Positions 25,799 to 34,588 are shown, numbered from the stretch's first letter. The stretch is DNA of 64,000 bases from Streptomyces sp. Tue6028 (GCF_002300165.1 NZ_MLCE01000022.1:62001-126000); one strand, 5' to 3'. Notes: generated by a model from the sequence alone, not told the origin. Numbers and translations are program-made.

Positions 25799-26479
25799 AT
25801 GAAGCCAGGACAGACGCAGCGCCGGCCTTGGATCGTGGGGGTGTCGGGCGCCTCCGGTACGCCGTACGCCGCCGCGGTGCTGCGTGCGCTCCTGGCGGCC
25901 GGGGAGAGCGTGGACCTGGTCGTCAGCAGGGCCTCGCGGCTCACGCTGCTCGACGAGACCGGCCTGCCCTTCCGGGACGCCCACTGGCAGGACGACCTGC
26001 GCGAGTGGCTGGCCCGGGGCGCCGACGGCAAGCCCGGCACCTTCGACGTGAGCGTCGACGGCGTACGCCACTGGAGCGCGGGCGATCTCGCGGCGGGTCC
26101 CTCGTCGGGCTCGTACCCGGCGAAGGGCATGCTCATCGTGCCCGCCTCGACCGCCTGTGTGGCGGGCGTCGCCCTCGGCCTCTCCAAGGACCTGCTGCAA
26201 CGCGCCGCGAGCGTCACGCTCAAGGAGTCGCGCAAGCTGGTCGTCGCCGTCCGGGAGACCCCGCTGAACGGCCAGACGCTGCGGCACCTGGTCTCCCTGG
26301 ACGACGCGGGCGCCACCGTGCTGCCGGCCTCACCGGCCTTCTACGCGGGGGCCACGCACATCCAGGACCTGGTGGACTTCGTGGCCGGCCGGGTCCTCGA
26401 CGCGGCGGGCGTGGAACACGACCTGTACCGCCGGTGGGAGGGCGAACTCGGCGGCGGCTCCCGCGGCGGCGCCACCTGA
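25799..26479 (+). CDS. mqnM: UbiX-type flavin prenyltransferase, probable MqnM
   Basis: 226-residue flavoprotein that prenylates FMN to make the cofactor needed by UbiD-type decarboxylases. Motifs: WIVGVSGASGTPYAAAVLRAL at the N-terminus, SSGSYPAKGMLIVPAS, and LKESRKLVVAVRETPLN. It lies 31 bp after the UbiA-type gene and feeds the UbiD-type enzyme two genes upstream. A basic Gly-rich tail ends the protein. Confidence 0.9.
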   Translation: MKPGQTQRRPWIVGVSGASGTPYAAAVLRALLAAGESVDLVVSRASRLTLLDETGLPFRDAHWQDDLREWLARGADGKPGTFDVSVDGVRHWSAGDLAAGPSSGSYPAKGMLIVPASTACVAGVALGLSKDLLQRAASVTLKESRKLVVAVRETPLNGQTLRHLVSLDDAGATVLPASPAFYAGATHIQDLVDFVAGRVLDAAGVEHDLYRRWEGELGGGSRGGAT

Positions 26480-26594
26480 GACGGCCGCACCACCCACGCG
26501 GCAGGCGCAGGCAGCTCACTTCGGACGGTACGGCTCGGTCGGATCAGCACGGACAGCGCGGCACGGACGGTTCACACCAGGCGGTTCGTTCAGC

Positions 26595-26678
26595 ACAGAC
26601 GGATCAGTACAGACGGATCAGTACAGACGGATCAGTACAGACGGATCAGTGCAGACGGTTCAGTACAGGCAGTTCGGT
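26595..26678. repeat. Tandem 14-bp repeat array upstream of the AsnC regulator
   Basis: Four exact head-to-tail copies of ACAGACGGATCAGT (26595-26650) are followed by two degenerate copies (GCAGACGGTTCAGT and ACAGGCAGTTCGGT) in the same 14-bp phase. More decayed relatives lie upstream (26537-26594). The array fills much of the 241-bp gap before the AsnC gene and ends about 43 bp before its start, so it may be a multi-site regulatory region or a simple expanded repeat. Confidence 0.85.
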
Positions 26679-26720
26679 TCAGGACTTTTCAGAACTCTTC
26701 AGCGGAAGGCTATCGATCGC

Positions 26721-27176
26721 ATGGACGCGGTGGACAGGCAGCTCATCCAGGCCCTGAGGGAGAACGGCCGGGCCTCCTACGCGGAGCTGGGGCGCCTCGT
26801 CGGTCTGTCGGGACCCAGCGTCACCGACCGCATCAACCGGCTGGAGGCGGCCGGTGTCATCACCGGTTACCGCGCGACGGTCGACTCGGCCTCGCTCGGC
26901 CTCGGCGTCACCGCCCTGATCGGCATCTCGCTCTCCGACGCCGCCGACCACGAGGACGTGGCCCGCCGGCTGCGGGACCTCGGCGAGATCGAGGACTGCT
27001 GGTTCATCGCGGGCGACGACTCCTTCATGCTCAAGGTGCGGTCGAGCGACGTGGACGGCCTGGAGAAGACCATCCGGCGCCTGTCGGGCACCAAGGGCGT
27101 CTCCCGCACCCGTACGACCATCGTCCTCTCCACGAAGTGGGAGAACCGGGTGGGCGAGCTGCCCGAGGAGCAGTAG
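26721..27176 (+). CDS. Lrp/AsnC-family regulator
   Basis: 151-residue regulator: HTH MDAVDRQLIQALRENGRASYAELGRLVGLSGPSVTDRINRLEAAGVI and a RAM effector domain with GDDSFMLKVRSSD. Members form octamers that bind repeated sites and respond to amino acids or related ligands. ATG 26721 is the family's usual start. The 14-bp tandem array directly upstream suits cooperative binding. It lies between the UbiX-type gene and mqnE, so it might adjust menaquinone synthesis. Confidence 0.92.
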   Translation: MDAVDRQLIQALRENGRASYAELGRLVGLSGPSVTDRINRLEAAGVITGYRATVDSASLGLGVTALIGISLSDAADHEDVARRLRDLGEIEDCWFIAGDDSFMLKVRSSDVDGLEKTIRRLSGTKGVSRTRTTIVLSTKWENRVGELPEEQ

Positions 27177-27262
27177 GGCACGAAGCACCTGATGGGGGCC
27201 GCTCCCGCCGCGAAGCCGGGGGAGTACGGTTGTCACGGTTCGTCACGAGGAGAGGTAAGAGC

Positions 27263-28426
27263 ATGGACGTCGGGCTCAAGCGCGAGCTGGAGGACAAGGT
27301 CCGGGCCGGTGAGCGGCTGACCCGCGAGGACGGCATCGCGCTGTACGAGTCGGACGATCTGGCCTGGCTAGGCGGGCTCGCCCACGAGGTGCGCACCCGC
27401 AAGAACGGCGACGTGGTCCACTTCAACGTCAACCGTCACCTCAACATGACGAACGTGTGCACCGCGTCCTGCGCGTACTGCTCGTTCCAGCGCAAGCCGG
27501 GCGAGAAGGACGCGTACACGATGCGCATCGAGGAGGCCGTCCGCCTCGCCAAGGCGATGGAGAGCGAGAACCTCACCGAGCTGCACATCGTCAACGGACT
27601 GCACCCGAACCTGCCCTGGCGCTACTACCCGCGGTCGCTCAGCGAGCTGAAGAAGGCCCTGCCCGACGTCTCGCTGAAGGCCTTCACCGCCACGGAGATC
27701 CACCACTTCGAGACGATCTCCGGGCTGTCCGCCTCGGAGATCCTCGACGAGCTGATCGACGCCGGTCTGGAGTCCCTCACGGGCGGCGGTGCCGAGATCT
27801 TCGACTGGGAGGTCCGGCAGCACATCGTCGACCACCGCACCCACTGGGAGGACTGGTCGCGCATCCACCGGCTCGCGCACGAGAAGGGTCTGAAGACCCC
27901 GTGCACGATGCTGTACGGGCACATCGAGGAGCCCCGCCACCGCGTCGACCACGTGCTGCGCCTGCGTGAGCTCCAGGACGAGACGGGCGGCTTCCAGGTC
28001 TTCATCCCGCTGCGCTACCAGCACGACTTCGTCGACATGAAGGACGGCAAGGTCCGCAACCGTCTCCAGGCGCGCACCCAGATGGCGACCGGGGTCGAGG
28101 CGCTGAAGACCTTCGCCGTGTCCCGTCTGCTCTTCGACAACGTGCCGCACGTCAAGGTGTTCTGGGTGATGCACGGCGTGCAGACCGCCCAGCTCGCCCT
28201 CCAGCACGGCGCCGACGACATGGACGGCTCGGTCGTCGAGTACAAGATCACGCACGACGCGGACAACTACGGCACGCCGAACAAGCTGACCCGTGAGGAC
28301 CTCCTCGACCTGATCCGCGACGCGGGCTTCCGCCCGGTGGAGCGGAACACCCGGTACGAGATCATCCGCGAGTACGACGGTCCCGACCCGGCGCGCCGCG
28401 AGTCGCCCCAGCCGATGCGGGTGTGA
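27263..28426 (+). CDS. mqnE: Aminofutalosine synthase MqnE
   Basis: 387-residue radical SAM enzyme that joins 3-[(1-carboxyvinyl)oxy]benzoate, made by MqnA, to SAM to give aminofutalosine, the second step of the futalosine menaquinone pathway. The cluster-binding CxxxCxxC is CTASCAYC (Cys66, 70, 73). The frame is open upstream to 27137, but ATG 27263 has a GAGGAGAGG Shine-Dalgarno and matches the family start. The next gene starts eight bases past its stop. Confidence 0.93.
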   Translation: MDVGLKRELEDKVRAGERLTREDGIALYESDDLAWLGGLAHEVRTRKNGDVVHFNVNRHLNMTNVCTASCAYCSFQRKPGEKDAYTMRIEEAVRLAKAMESENLTELHIVNGLHPNLPWRYYPRSLSELKKALPDVSLKAFTATEIHHFETISGLSASEILDELIDAGLESLTGGGAEIFDWEVRQHIVDHRTHWEDWSRIHRLAHEKGLKTPCTMLYGHIEEPRHRVDHVLRLRELQDETGGFQVFIPLRYQHDFVDMKDGKVRNRLQARTQMATGVEALKTFAVSRLLFDNVPHVKVFWVMHGVQTAQLALQHGADDMDGSVVEYKITHDADNYGTPNKLTREDLLDLIRDAGFRPVERNTRYEIIREYDGPDPARRESPQPMRV

Positions 28427-28433
28427 CACGTAG

Positions 28434-28970
28434 GTGGCACTGACCTTCGAACTGGACCCCGCGACGACCCCCGCCCTGCGGGACGAACTGCTGGACCTGT
28501 GGGTGGACGTCACGAACGCCGGCGGCTCCGTCGGCTTCGTGCCGCCCGTCGCCCGGGACGACATACGGCCCGAACTCCTCAAGCACCTCGTCGCCATGGT
28601 GGAGGGCCGCACCCGGCTGCTGGTCGGCCGGGACGAGGACGGCACCGTCGCCGCGACGGCGTTCCTCACGCACAACACCCACCGGCTCATGCGGCACTGG
28701 GTGTGGCTGTACACGGTGATGGTGCACCCGCGTCATCAGGGCAAGGGGTACGGGCGCGACCTGCTGGCCGCCGCAGAGGACGCCGCGTATCGCCTCGACG
28801 GCGTCGAGGCGATACGGCTGACCTGCCGCGGCGGCCTCGGTCTGGAGAACTTCTACGCCTCCTGCGGCTACAAGGAGGTCGGCCGGGTCCCCGAGGCCAT
28901 CCGGGTCGCGCCCGGCGACGACCGGGACGACATCACGATGCTGCGGCCCCTGTCGCGGATCGCGGCCTGA
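28434..28970 (+). CDS. GNAT-family acetyltransferase
   Basis: 178-residue N-acetyltransferase. The acetyl-CoA loop is seen in VMVHPRHQGKGYGRDLLAAAEDAAY (about residues 98-122), followed by IRLTCRGGLGLENFYASCGYKEVGR. Substrate unknown. The GTG start lies seven bases after the mqnE stop, so the gene is probably read from the mqnE transcript. Confidence 0.85.
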   Translation: MALTFELDPATTPALRDELLDLWVDVTNAGGSVGFVPPVARDDIRPELLKHLVAMVEGRTRLLVGRDEDGTVAATAFLTHNTHRLMRHWVWLYTVMVHPRHQGKGYGRDLLAAAEDAAYRLDGVEAIRLTCRGGLGLENFYASCGYKEVGRVPEAIRVAPGDDRDDITMLRPLSRIAA

Positions 28971-29091
28971 GACGGACCCCCCGGAAAGATCGCCGTCCGC
29001 TCGTGCTTCACTGGACGGTGACCTTTGGGACGTTTTCCCGGGTTCCGGGCCCCGCCCGGGCCGGGAGGACGCCCTCGGAACGGAAGAGTGG

Positions 29092-29400
29092 ATGGACATG
29101 CTCCGCTACACACTGATGCGCCTTGGGATCTTCGCGGGCTGCCTCGTGGTCGTCTGGGGCCTCGTCTACTCCGGGATCGCCCCCCGCGGCCTCGGCGACT
29201 CCAACTTCATGTGGGTCGTCCTGCTCGCCCTGGTGATCTCCGCGCCGATCAGCTTCGTCGTCCTGCGCAAGGAACGTGACCGCGCCTCGGCCCAGGTCGT
29301 CGCACGCGTGGACCGCGCCAAGGCCAACCTGGACCGCAACCGCGGCCAGGAGGACATCGCCGACGACGCCGCCCGCGGGGCGCAGGGCCAGCCCTCCTAG
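29092..29400 (+). CDS. DUF4229-domain membrane protein
   Basis: 102-residue protein with two hydrophobic helices (LMRLGIFAGCLVVVWGLVY and FMWVVLLALVISAPISFVVL) and a charged tail, matching actinobacterial DUF4229. Function unknown. In Streptomyces it is usually next to the futalosine genes, as here. Confidence 0.8.
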   Translation: MDMLRYTLMRLGIFAGCLVVVWGLVYSGIAPRGLGDSNFMWVVLLALVISAPISFVVLRKERDRASAQVVARVDRAKANLDRNRGQEDIADDAARGAQGQPS

Positions 29401-29470
29401 CACCCCGGGCGGTCCGCCCCGGCGGCCGCTCTTCGCGCTCCGTACGGTCCGCCCCGGCGGCGGCCGATCG

Positions 29471-29476
29471 TACGCT
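29471..29476 (+). promoter_or_regulatory. -10 element for a leaderless start (TetR gene)
   Basis: TACGCT fits TANNNT and ends seven bases before ATG 29484. No Shine-Dalgarno is present. Confidence 0.45.
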
Positions 29477-29483
29477 TGCCCGC

Positions 29484-30131
29484 ATGGGTGCTGTGAAGAA
29501 CAAGCGGATGCCGCGCGCGGTGCGCGAACAGCAGATGCTGGACGCCGCCGTACGGACCTTCGGTCAGCGCGGGTACCGGGCCGCCTCGATGGACGAGATC
29601 GCCGATCTGGCGGGCGTGTCCAAGCCGTTGGTGTACCTGTACCTCAACTCCAAGGAAGACCTCTTCACCGCCTGCATCCGCCGTGAGGCCAAGGCGCTCA
29701 CCGATGCCGTCCGCGCGGGCGTCCGGCCGGGCGTCCCCGCCGACCGTCAACTCTGGGAAGGGCTGCGGGCGTTCTTCACGCACACCGCCGAGAACCCGGA
29801 CGGCTGGGCGGTCCTGCACCTTCAGGCCCGGACGCACGGGGAGCCGTTCGCCGCCGAGGTGTTCGCGATGCGGGAGGAACTCGTCGTCTTCGTCACCCAG
29901 TTGATCGTCGTCGCCGCCCGCGAGGCGCACCGCGACCCGTCCCTGCCCGAACGGGAGGTCGCCGGACTCGCCGAGGCCCTCGTCGGCGCCGCCGAGTCCC
30001 TCGCGGCCTGGGCCAACGCCGCCCCTGGCATCTCCGCCAAGCAGGCCGCGGCCACGCTCATGAACTTCGCCTGGTCGGGCCTCGGCAACATGATGGAGGG
30101 CCGTCCCTGGTCCCCGCCGCCGCAGGACTGA
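29484..30131 (+). CDS. TetR-family regulator next to the fatty-acid gene block
   Basis: 215-residue repressor with the HTH REQQMLDAAVRTFGQRGYRAASMDEIADLAGVSKPLVYLYLNSKEDL (about 14-60) and a TetR_C-type ligand domain. Its stop abuts the stop of the convergent MaoC gene with no gap. It is the nearest regulator to the divergent FabG4/thiolase promoter, where matching palindromes occur, and so the best candidate for its control. Confidence 0.88.
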   Translation: MGAVKNKRMPRAVREQQMLDAAVRTFGQRGYRAASMDEIADLAGVSKPLVYLYLNSKEDLFTACIRREAKALTDAVRAGVRPGVPADRQLWEGLRAFFTHTAENPDGWAVLHLQARTHGEPFAAEVFAMREELVVFVTQLIVVAAREAHRDPSLPEREVAGLAEALVGAAESLAAWANAAPGISAKQAAATLMNFAWSGLGNMMEGRPWSPPPQD

Positions 30132-31112
30132 TCACCACAGGGCCGGGCGCACCTCGCCGGTGAGGTGGACGCGGTCTCCGCCCCGGAGCTCGAAGGCCGG
30201 GCCCTCGGCGGCGTACGTCACCGTGCCCGGCAGCAGGACCGGCGCCCTGAAATCGGCGCGCACGGTCACCTCGCCCTGCGGCCCGTACTCGGCGAGACAG
30301 CGGGCGACGGTCCACATGCCGTGGGCGATCGCACGCGGGAAGCCGAAGAGGCGGGCGGTGAAAGGGTGCAGGTGAATGGGGTTGCGGTCCCCGGACACGG
30401 CCGCGTACCGACGCCCGACGTCCCCGGCCAGCCGCCACTCGGCCCGTGAGGGAAGCGACGGGCCGTCCGCACCGCCCGTGCCGCTCGCGCCTTCCGTGTC
30501 GCCCACGCCCTTCGTGCCGCTCGGGCCGCCCGTGCCGAATGCGTTGCCCGCACTGCCCGCACTGCCCGCACTGCCCGTCCCGCCCGCGCCGCCCGTGTCC
30601 GTGGTCGCGGCTTCGGGGGCCGTGTCCCCGTCGCGTCGGCGGTGCCGCGCCAGATACGTGCTCCTCGACTCCCACACCAGTCCGCCGTCGACCCGCGCCT
30701 CGGTCAGCACCCGCGCCTCGGTGCCCCGCCGGTGCGGCACCAACCGCTCGACGTGCACGGCGAGTTCGTACTCGGCCGTCACGGGCGGCGCGCTCCACTG
30801 CGTGATCTCGATCGACGTGTGCACGAGGCCGAGCAGCGGAAGCGGGAACCCCCGGCCCGCCATGATCCGCATGGCCAGCGGGAACCCCAGCACGTGCGGA
30901 TAGGTCGGCGGCAGCGCCCGCGATCCCGTCGCGAAGCCGCACACCCGCTCGTAGGCGGCCAGCCGGGCGAGATCGACGCGCACCCCGGGCAGGACGAGCC
31001 GGGTCGACGGCACGGGTGCGTCGGACCGGGGCCGCCGCAGGGGCGAGAGCAGCGCACCGCGGGTGAGTGCCGGGAGGAGGGCCGGTGAGGAGGTGAGCGT
31101 GCGGGTGTCCAT
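30132..31112 (-). CDS. MaoC-like (R)-specific enoyl-CoA hydratase, HtdX type
   Basis: 326-residue double-hotdog dehydratase. The C-terminal half holds the hydratase 2 motif YAAVSGDRNPIHLHPFTARL and AIAHGM. An Ala/Gly/Ser/Thr low-complexity insertion of about 45 residues (nt 30480-30610) separates the halves. Likely hydrates or dehydrates acyl-CoA/ACP with the FabG4-type reductase upstream, the pairing also seen for mycobacterial Rv0241c/Rv0242c. ATG 31112 is chosen by content; the frame is open far upstream, including a PVPER repeat stretch. Confidence 0.82.
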   Translation of the reverse strand: MDTRTLTSSPALLPALTRGALLSPLRRPRSDAPVPSTRLVLPGVRVDLARLAAYERVCGFATGSRALPPTYPHVLGFPLAMRIMAGRGFPLPLLGLVHTSIEITQWSAPPVTAEYELAVHVERLVPHRRGTEARVLTEARVDGGLVWESRSTYLARHRRRDGDTAPEAATTDTGGAGGTGSAGSAGSAGNAFGTGGPSGTKGVGDTEGASGTGGADGPSLPSRAEWRLAGDVGRRYAAVSGDRNPIHLHPFTARLFGFPRAIAHGMWTVARCLAEYGPQGEVTVRADFRAPVLLPGTVTYAAEGPAFELRGGDRVHLTGEVRPALW

Positions 31113-31143
31113 GGGGGCTCCAGAGGGATCGCGGTCGGTCCGG

Positions 31144-31218
31144 CGTTCGGGCACGGGTCGTTCGGGCACGGGTCGTTCGGGGACGGGCCGTCCGGGCACG
31201 GGTCGTTCGGGCCGAGGA
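31144..31218. repeat. Five tandem 15-bp repeats between the FabG4-type and MaoC genes
   Basis: CGTTCGGGCACGGGT is repeated head to tail from 31144 (two exact, two with one to two changes, one degenerate). In the minus-strand MaoC frame it would read as PVPER pentapeptides, with no stop between the repeat and the MaoC start. Confidence 0.8.
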
Positions 31219-31342
31219 GGGGACTGGGGGCCGGGGGGCGGGGTGCTCTCGGGGAGAGGCGGTCGGGCTCCGGGGTGCCGTCGGGGGCAGGCCGTCGGGC
31301 TCCTGGGCGCGGCCGTCGGACGGGCCCGCCCCCGGCCCGCCC

Positions 31343-32725
31343 TCATGCGCCGAGCAGACTCTGCCCGCACACTCGGACGACCTGCCCGTTCACGGCCCCG
31401 GATCCCGGATGCGCGAGCCACGCCGTCGTCTCGGCGACGTCCACGGGAAGTCCGCCCTGCGCCAGGGAGTTCATCCGTCGCCCGGCCTCGCGGATGAACA
31501 GCGGCACCGCCGCCGTCATCTTCGTCTCGATGAACCCGGGAGCCACCGCGTTCACCGTGACGCCGTGCTCCGCCAGGGCCCCGGGCGCCAGCGCCCGCAC
31601 CAGCCCCACGATCCCCGCCTTGGACGCGGCGTAGTTGGTCTGCCCGGCGTTCCCCGCGATCCCGGCGATCGAGGCGGTCGCGACGATCCGCCCGCCCGGC
31701 CGCAGCGTCCCGGCGTCGAGCAGTGCGTCCGTCGTGCGCAGCACACTCGCCAGGTTCACGTCGAGCACGGAACTCCAGCGCTCCGCAGCCATGTTGACGA
31801 GCCTGCGGTCGCGGGTGATCCCCGCGTTGTGCACGAGCACGTCCAGCCCGTCGGGCAGGGCGGCCGCCATGCGCGCCCCCGCGTCGGCTGCGGTGATGTC
31901 GAGCGGCAGCGCGACACCCCCGAGGCGCGTGGCGAGCGCGTCGAGCCCGGCCCCGGCGGCCGGCACGTCCAGGCACACCACCCGCGCGCCGTCCCGTGCC
32001 AGCGTCTCGGCGACGGCCTCGCCGATGCCCCGCGCGGCCCCGGTGACGAGCGCGGTCCGCCCGGCCAGAGGCCGGTCCGGGTCCGCGGGTGCCTCGGCCG
32101 GACCGTCGTCCGGCCGCCCCGGCGCGGTCACCTCGACGACCTGGCCGCTGACGTAGGCGGACTTGGGCGACAGGAAGAAGCGGAGCGTCGACTCGGCGGC
32201 GCCGGCGCCGGTGAGCCGCAGCAGTGTCACCGTCCGGCCCCGCCCGATCTCCTTGCCGAGCGACCGTACGAACCCCTCCAGGGCCTGCTGGGCGGCGGCC
32301 TGCCGGTGGTCGGCCGGGTCGAGGGGCGCCCCGAGGACGACCACCCGGCCGCTGTCGGCGACCGAGCGCACCACGGGGTGCAGTGCCGCGTGCACCTCGG
32401 CGAGCGCGTCCACGTCGGCGACACCGGTCGCGTCGAGGACGACGGCGGCGGGACGGTCGCCGCCGCTGCCGGAACTCCCGTCCGTGGGCGGGGCGGAGTC
32501 CGCGGAGAGGCCGCCCGCGGTCCCGGCGGGCGGCCCCGTGCGGGCCAGCACACCGGCCAGCCCGTCGAGGCCCGGCCTGCCCGCCGTGAGGTGCAGCAAC
32601 CCGCCCTCCAGCAGCGGGCGTCCGGCCGACCAGCGGTGCAGCGCGGCGGGCTGCGGCAGCCCGAGCCGACGGGTCAGGAAGCGACCGGGCGCGGTGCCGG
32701 TGAAGCTCAGATAGCGGTCGGCCAT
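31343..32725 (-). CDS. FabG4-type 3-oxoacyl-ACP/CoA reductase
   Basis: 460-residue high-molecular-weight short-chain dehydrogenase. The N-terminal about 205 residues form a degenerate flavodoxin-like domain as in mycobacterial FabG4; the C-terminal SDR part has TGAARGIG, NAGITRD, the catalytic Ser in ATASIAGIAG, and YAASK. It reduces 3-oxoacyl thioesters, probably with NADH in this subclass. It is transcribed with the MaoC gene, divergent from the thiolase; 86 bp between them carry palindromes. Confidence 0.88.
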   Translation of the reverse strand: MADRYLSFTGTAPGRFLTRRLGLPQPAALHRWSAGRPLLEGGLLHLTAGRPGLDGLAGVLARTGPPAGTAGGLSADSAPPTDGSSGSGGDRPAAVVLDATGVADVDALAEVHAALHPVVRSVADSGRVVVLGAPLDPADHRQAAAQQALEGFVRSLGKEIGRGRTVTLLRLTGAGAAESTLRFFLSPKSAYVSGQVVEVTAPGRPDDGPAEAPADPDRPLAGRTALVTGAARGIGEAVAETLARDGARVVCLDVPAAGAGLDALATRLGGVALPLDITAADAGARMAAALPDGLDVLVHNAGITRDRRLVNMAAERWSSVLDVNLASVLRTTDALLDAGTLRPGGRIVATASIAGIAGNAGQTNYAASKAGIVGLVRALAPGALAEHGVTVNAVAPGFIETKMTAAVPLFIREAGRRMNSLAQGGLPVDVAETTAWLAHPGSGAVNGQVVRVCGQSLLGA

Positions 32726-32746
32726 TGTCCAACTCTCAGCTCGGGC

Positions 32747-32766
32747 GTAAATTTACTCTGGAGTAA
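32747..32766. promoter_or_regulatory. Overlapping operator palindromes in the FabG4/thiolase divergent promoter
   Basis: GTAAATTTAC (32747-32756) is a perfect palindrome and overlaps TTACTC-TG-GAGTAA (32753-32766). They lie 22 bp from the reductase start and 46 bp from the thiolase start. A further GGTTACC/GGGTAAGG stretch follows. Likely site for a TetR-type fatty-acid regulator. Confidence 0.6.
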
Positions 32767-32811
32767 GGTTACCGAGGGTAAGGCTACGTCAAGGGCAAGG
32801 AACAGGTCGAG

Positions 32812-34161
32812 ATGAGCCTCCAGGAACCCCCGACGCCCGGCCGGCCGGAGCCGGACCGGCCGCGCCAGGACCGACCAGCACCAGGACTCGCGCGCACTCG
32901 CCCCGTCGCCGTGGTCGGCGGCACCCGCATCCCCTTCGCCCGGTCCGACGGCCCCTACGCCACCGCCTCCAACCAGGAGATGCTGACCGCGGCGGTCGAC
33001 GGCCTCGTCCGGCGCTTCGGGCTGGAAGGCCCCGGCGCGGTGGGGGAGTTGGTCGCCGGGGCGGTCCTCAAGCACAGCCGCGACTTCAACCTCGCCCGCG
33101 AGACGGTCCTCGGCTCGGCGCTCGACGCCCGCACCCCGGCGTACGACATCCAGCAGGCCTGCGGCACGGGCCTCCAGGCCGTCGTCGCCGCCGCCAACAA
33201 GATCACCCTCGGCCAGACGGAGTCCGCGGTCGCCGGAGGCGCCGACACGGCGAGCGACGCCCCGCTGGGGGTCAACGACGCGCTGCGCCGCATCCTCCTC
33301 GAAGCCCGCCGCGCGAAGTCGGTGCGGGCGCGGCTCGGCGCGCTCTCCCGGATCCGCCCCTCCCATCTCGTCCCGGACGTCCCGCGCAACGCCGAGCCGC
33401 GCACGGGCCTGTCCATGGGCGAGCACGCCGCCGTGACCGCCCGCGCGTGGGGCGTGACGCGCGAGGCGCAGGACGAACTCGCGGCCGCCAGCCACCAGCG
33501 GCTGGCGGCGGCGTACGAACGCGGGCTGCTGGACGACCTCGTCGTGCCCTTCCGGGGGCTGGAGCGCGACCAGAACCTGCGGCCCGGTTCGACGACCGGG
33601 AAACTCGCCGCCCTCAAGCCGGTGTTCGGGCTCGACGGTCCCGGCCCGACGATGACGGCGGGGAACTCGACCCCCCTGACGGACGGCGCCGCCGTGGTCC
33701 TCCTCGCGAGCGACGAGTGGGCCGAGGTGCGCGGTCTGGCACCGCTCGCGTACCTGACCGCGTACGAGACGGCCGCCGTCGACTTCGTCGGGGGCGACGT
33801 GGCGGGCGGCGAGGACGGTCTGCTGATGGCCCCCGCCCACGCCGTCCCGCGCATGCTGGAGCGCGCCGGACTCACGCTGGACGACTTCGACTTCGTGGAG
33901 GTCCACGAGGCGTTCGCCTCCCAGGTCCTCGCCACCCTGGCCGCATGGGAGAGGCGCGGCCTGGGGCCGGTGGACCGCTCCCGCCTGAATGTCGCGGGCT
34001 CGTCCCTCGCCACCGGCCACCCCTTCGCCGCCACGGGCGCCCGCATCGTGGCGACGCTGGCGAAGCTCCTCGCGGAACGGGACGCGCCGGGGCGTGGCCT
34101 CATCTCCGTCTGCGCGGCGGGTGGTCAGGGCGTGACCGCCATTCTGGAACGGCCTGCCTAG
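32812..34161 (+). CDS. Acetyl-CoA acetyltransferase (thiolase), FadA2-like
   Basis: 449-residue thiolase. The acyl-enzyme cysteine is in DIQQACGTGLQAV, the catalytic His in GHPFAATGARI, and the second cysteine in ISVCAAGGQGVTAILE. An N-terminal Pro-rich extension of about 30 residues precedes the fold. It cleaves or forms 3-ketoacyl-CoA; with the divergent FabG4-type reductase and MaoC hydratase it completes three steps of an acyl-CoA cycle. Confidence 0.92.
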   Translation: MSLQEPPTPGRPEPDRPRQDRPAPGLARTRPVAVVGGTRIPFARSDGPYATASNQEMLTAAVDGLVRRFGLEGPGAVGELVAGAVLKHSRDFNLARETVLGSALDARTPAYDIQQACGTGLQAVVAAANKITLGQTESAVAGGADTASDAPLGVNDALRRILLEARRAKSVRARLGALSRIRPSHLVPDVPRNAEPRTGLSMGEHAAVTARAWGVTREAQDELAAASHQRLAAAYERGLLDDLVVPFRGLERDQNLRPGSTTGKLAALKPVFGLDGPGPTMTAGNSTPLTDGAAVVLLASDEWAEVRGLAPLAYLTAYETAAVDFVGGDVAGGEDGLLMAPAHAVPRMLERAGLTLDDFDFVEVHEAFASQVLATLAAWERRGLGPVDRSRLNVAGSSLATGHPFAATGARIVATLAKLLAERDAPGRGLISVCAAGGQGVTAILERPA

Positions 34162-34588
34162 CGATCGTCCGCCCGGTCCGCGCGGGCTCGCCCCCGGACC
34201 GGACCGTGCCGCCGGCGTCGGCCTGCCCCGCGGCCGGTCCGGTCGCGGGGCGCCGCGGCGCGGAGAGGTGGAGGAGATGTGGACGCGGAGGGGTGTTGTG
34301 GGGGAAGACGGATCCGAAGCGCAGAAGCGAAGGCCGGACCAGGGAGAAACCTCGGATACCAGGGGTAACTCGCACCGCGCCCGCCCCAAAGCCCCACAAA
34401 CCCCACACGTGGGAGCCGTACGATCCCCGTCTCGCGTGGTTGCCGCCACTCCGCGCCCCCGTCCCCCCTCCCCGTGAACACCCCCGCGCCCCGCGCGAAA
34501 CCTCTCGTGAACCGCCCGTCTCCCAGGGCCGTATGAGGGTTCGCGACCCTCACGCCACCTTGGCCCCCGGTCGACAAGGAGCCGCCCC
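34162..34588. other. 427-bp gap between thiolase and acyl-CoA synthetase genes
   Basis: No convincing gene; a 69-codon frame (34268-34477) has low-complexity Arg/Pro sequence. The stretch carries a hairpin TGAGGGT-TCGCG-ACCCTCA (34534-34552) about 36 bp before the acyl-CoA synthetase start, and an AAGGAG Shine-Dalgarno for it. Probably a terminator plus promoter region. Confidence 0.5.

Noticed and set aside
26595..26678. CRISPR array
   Set aside because: 14-bp units directly abut with no spacers and no cas genes nearby.
34268..34477. 69-codon frame in the thiolase-FadD gap
   Set aside because: Low-complexity Arg/Pro content and no similarity to any small protein known to me.
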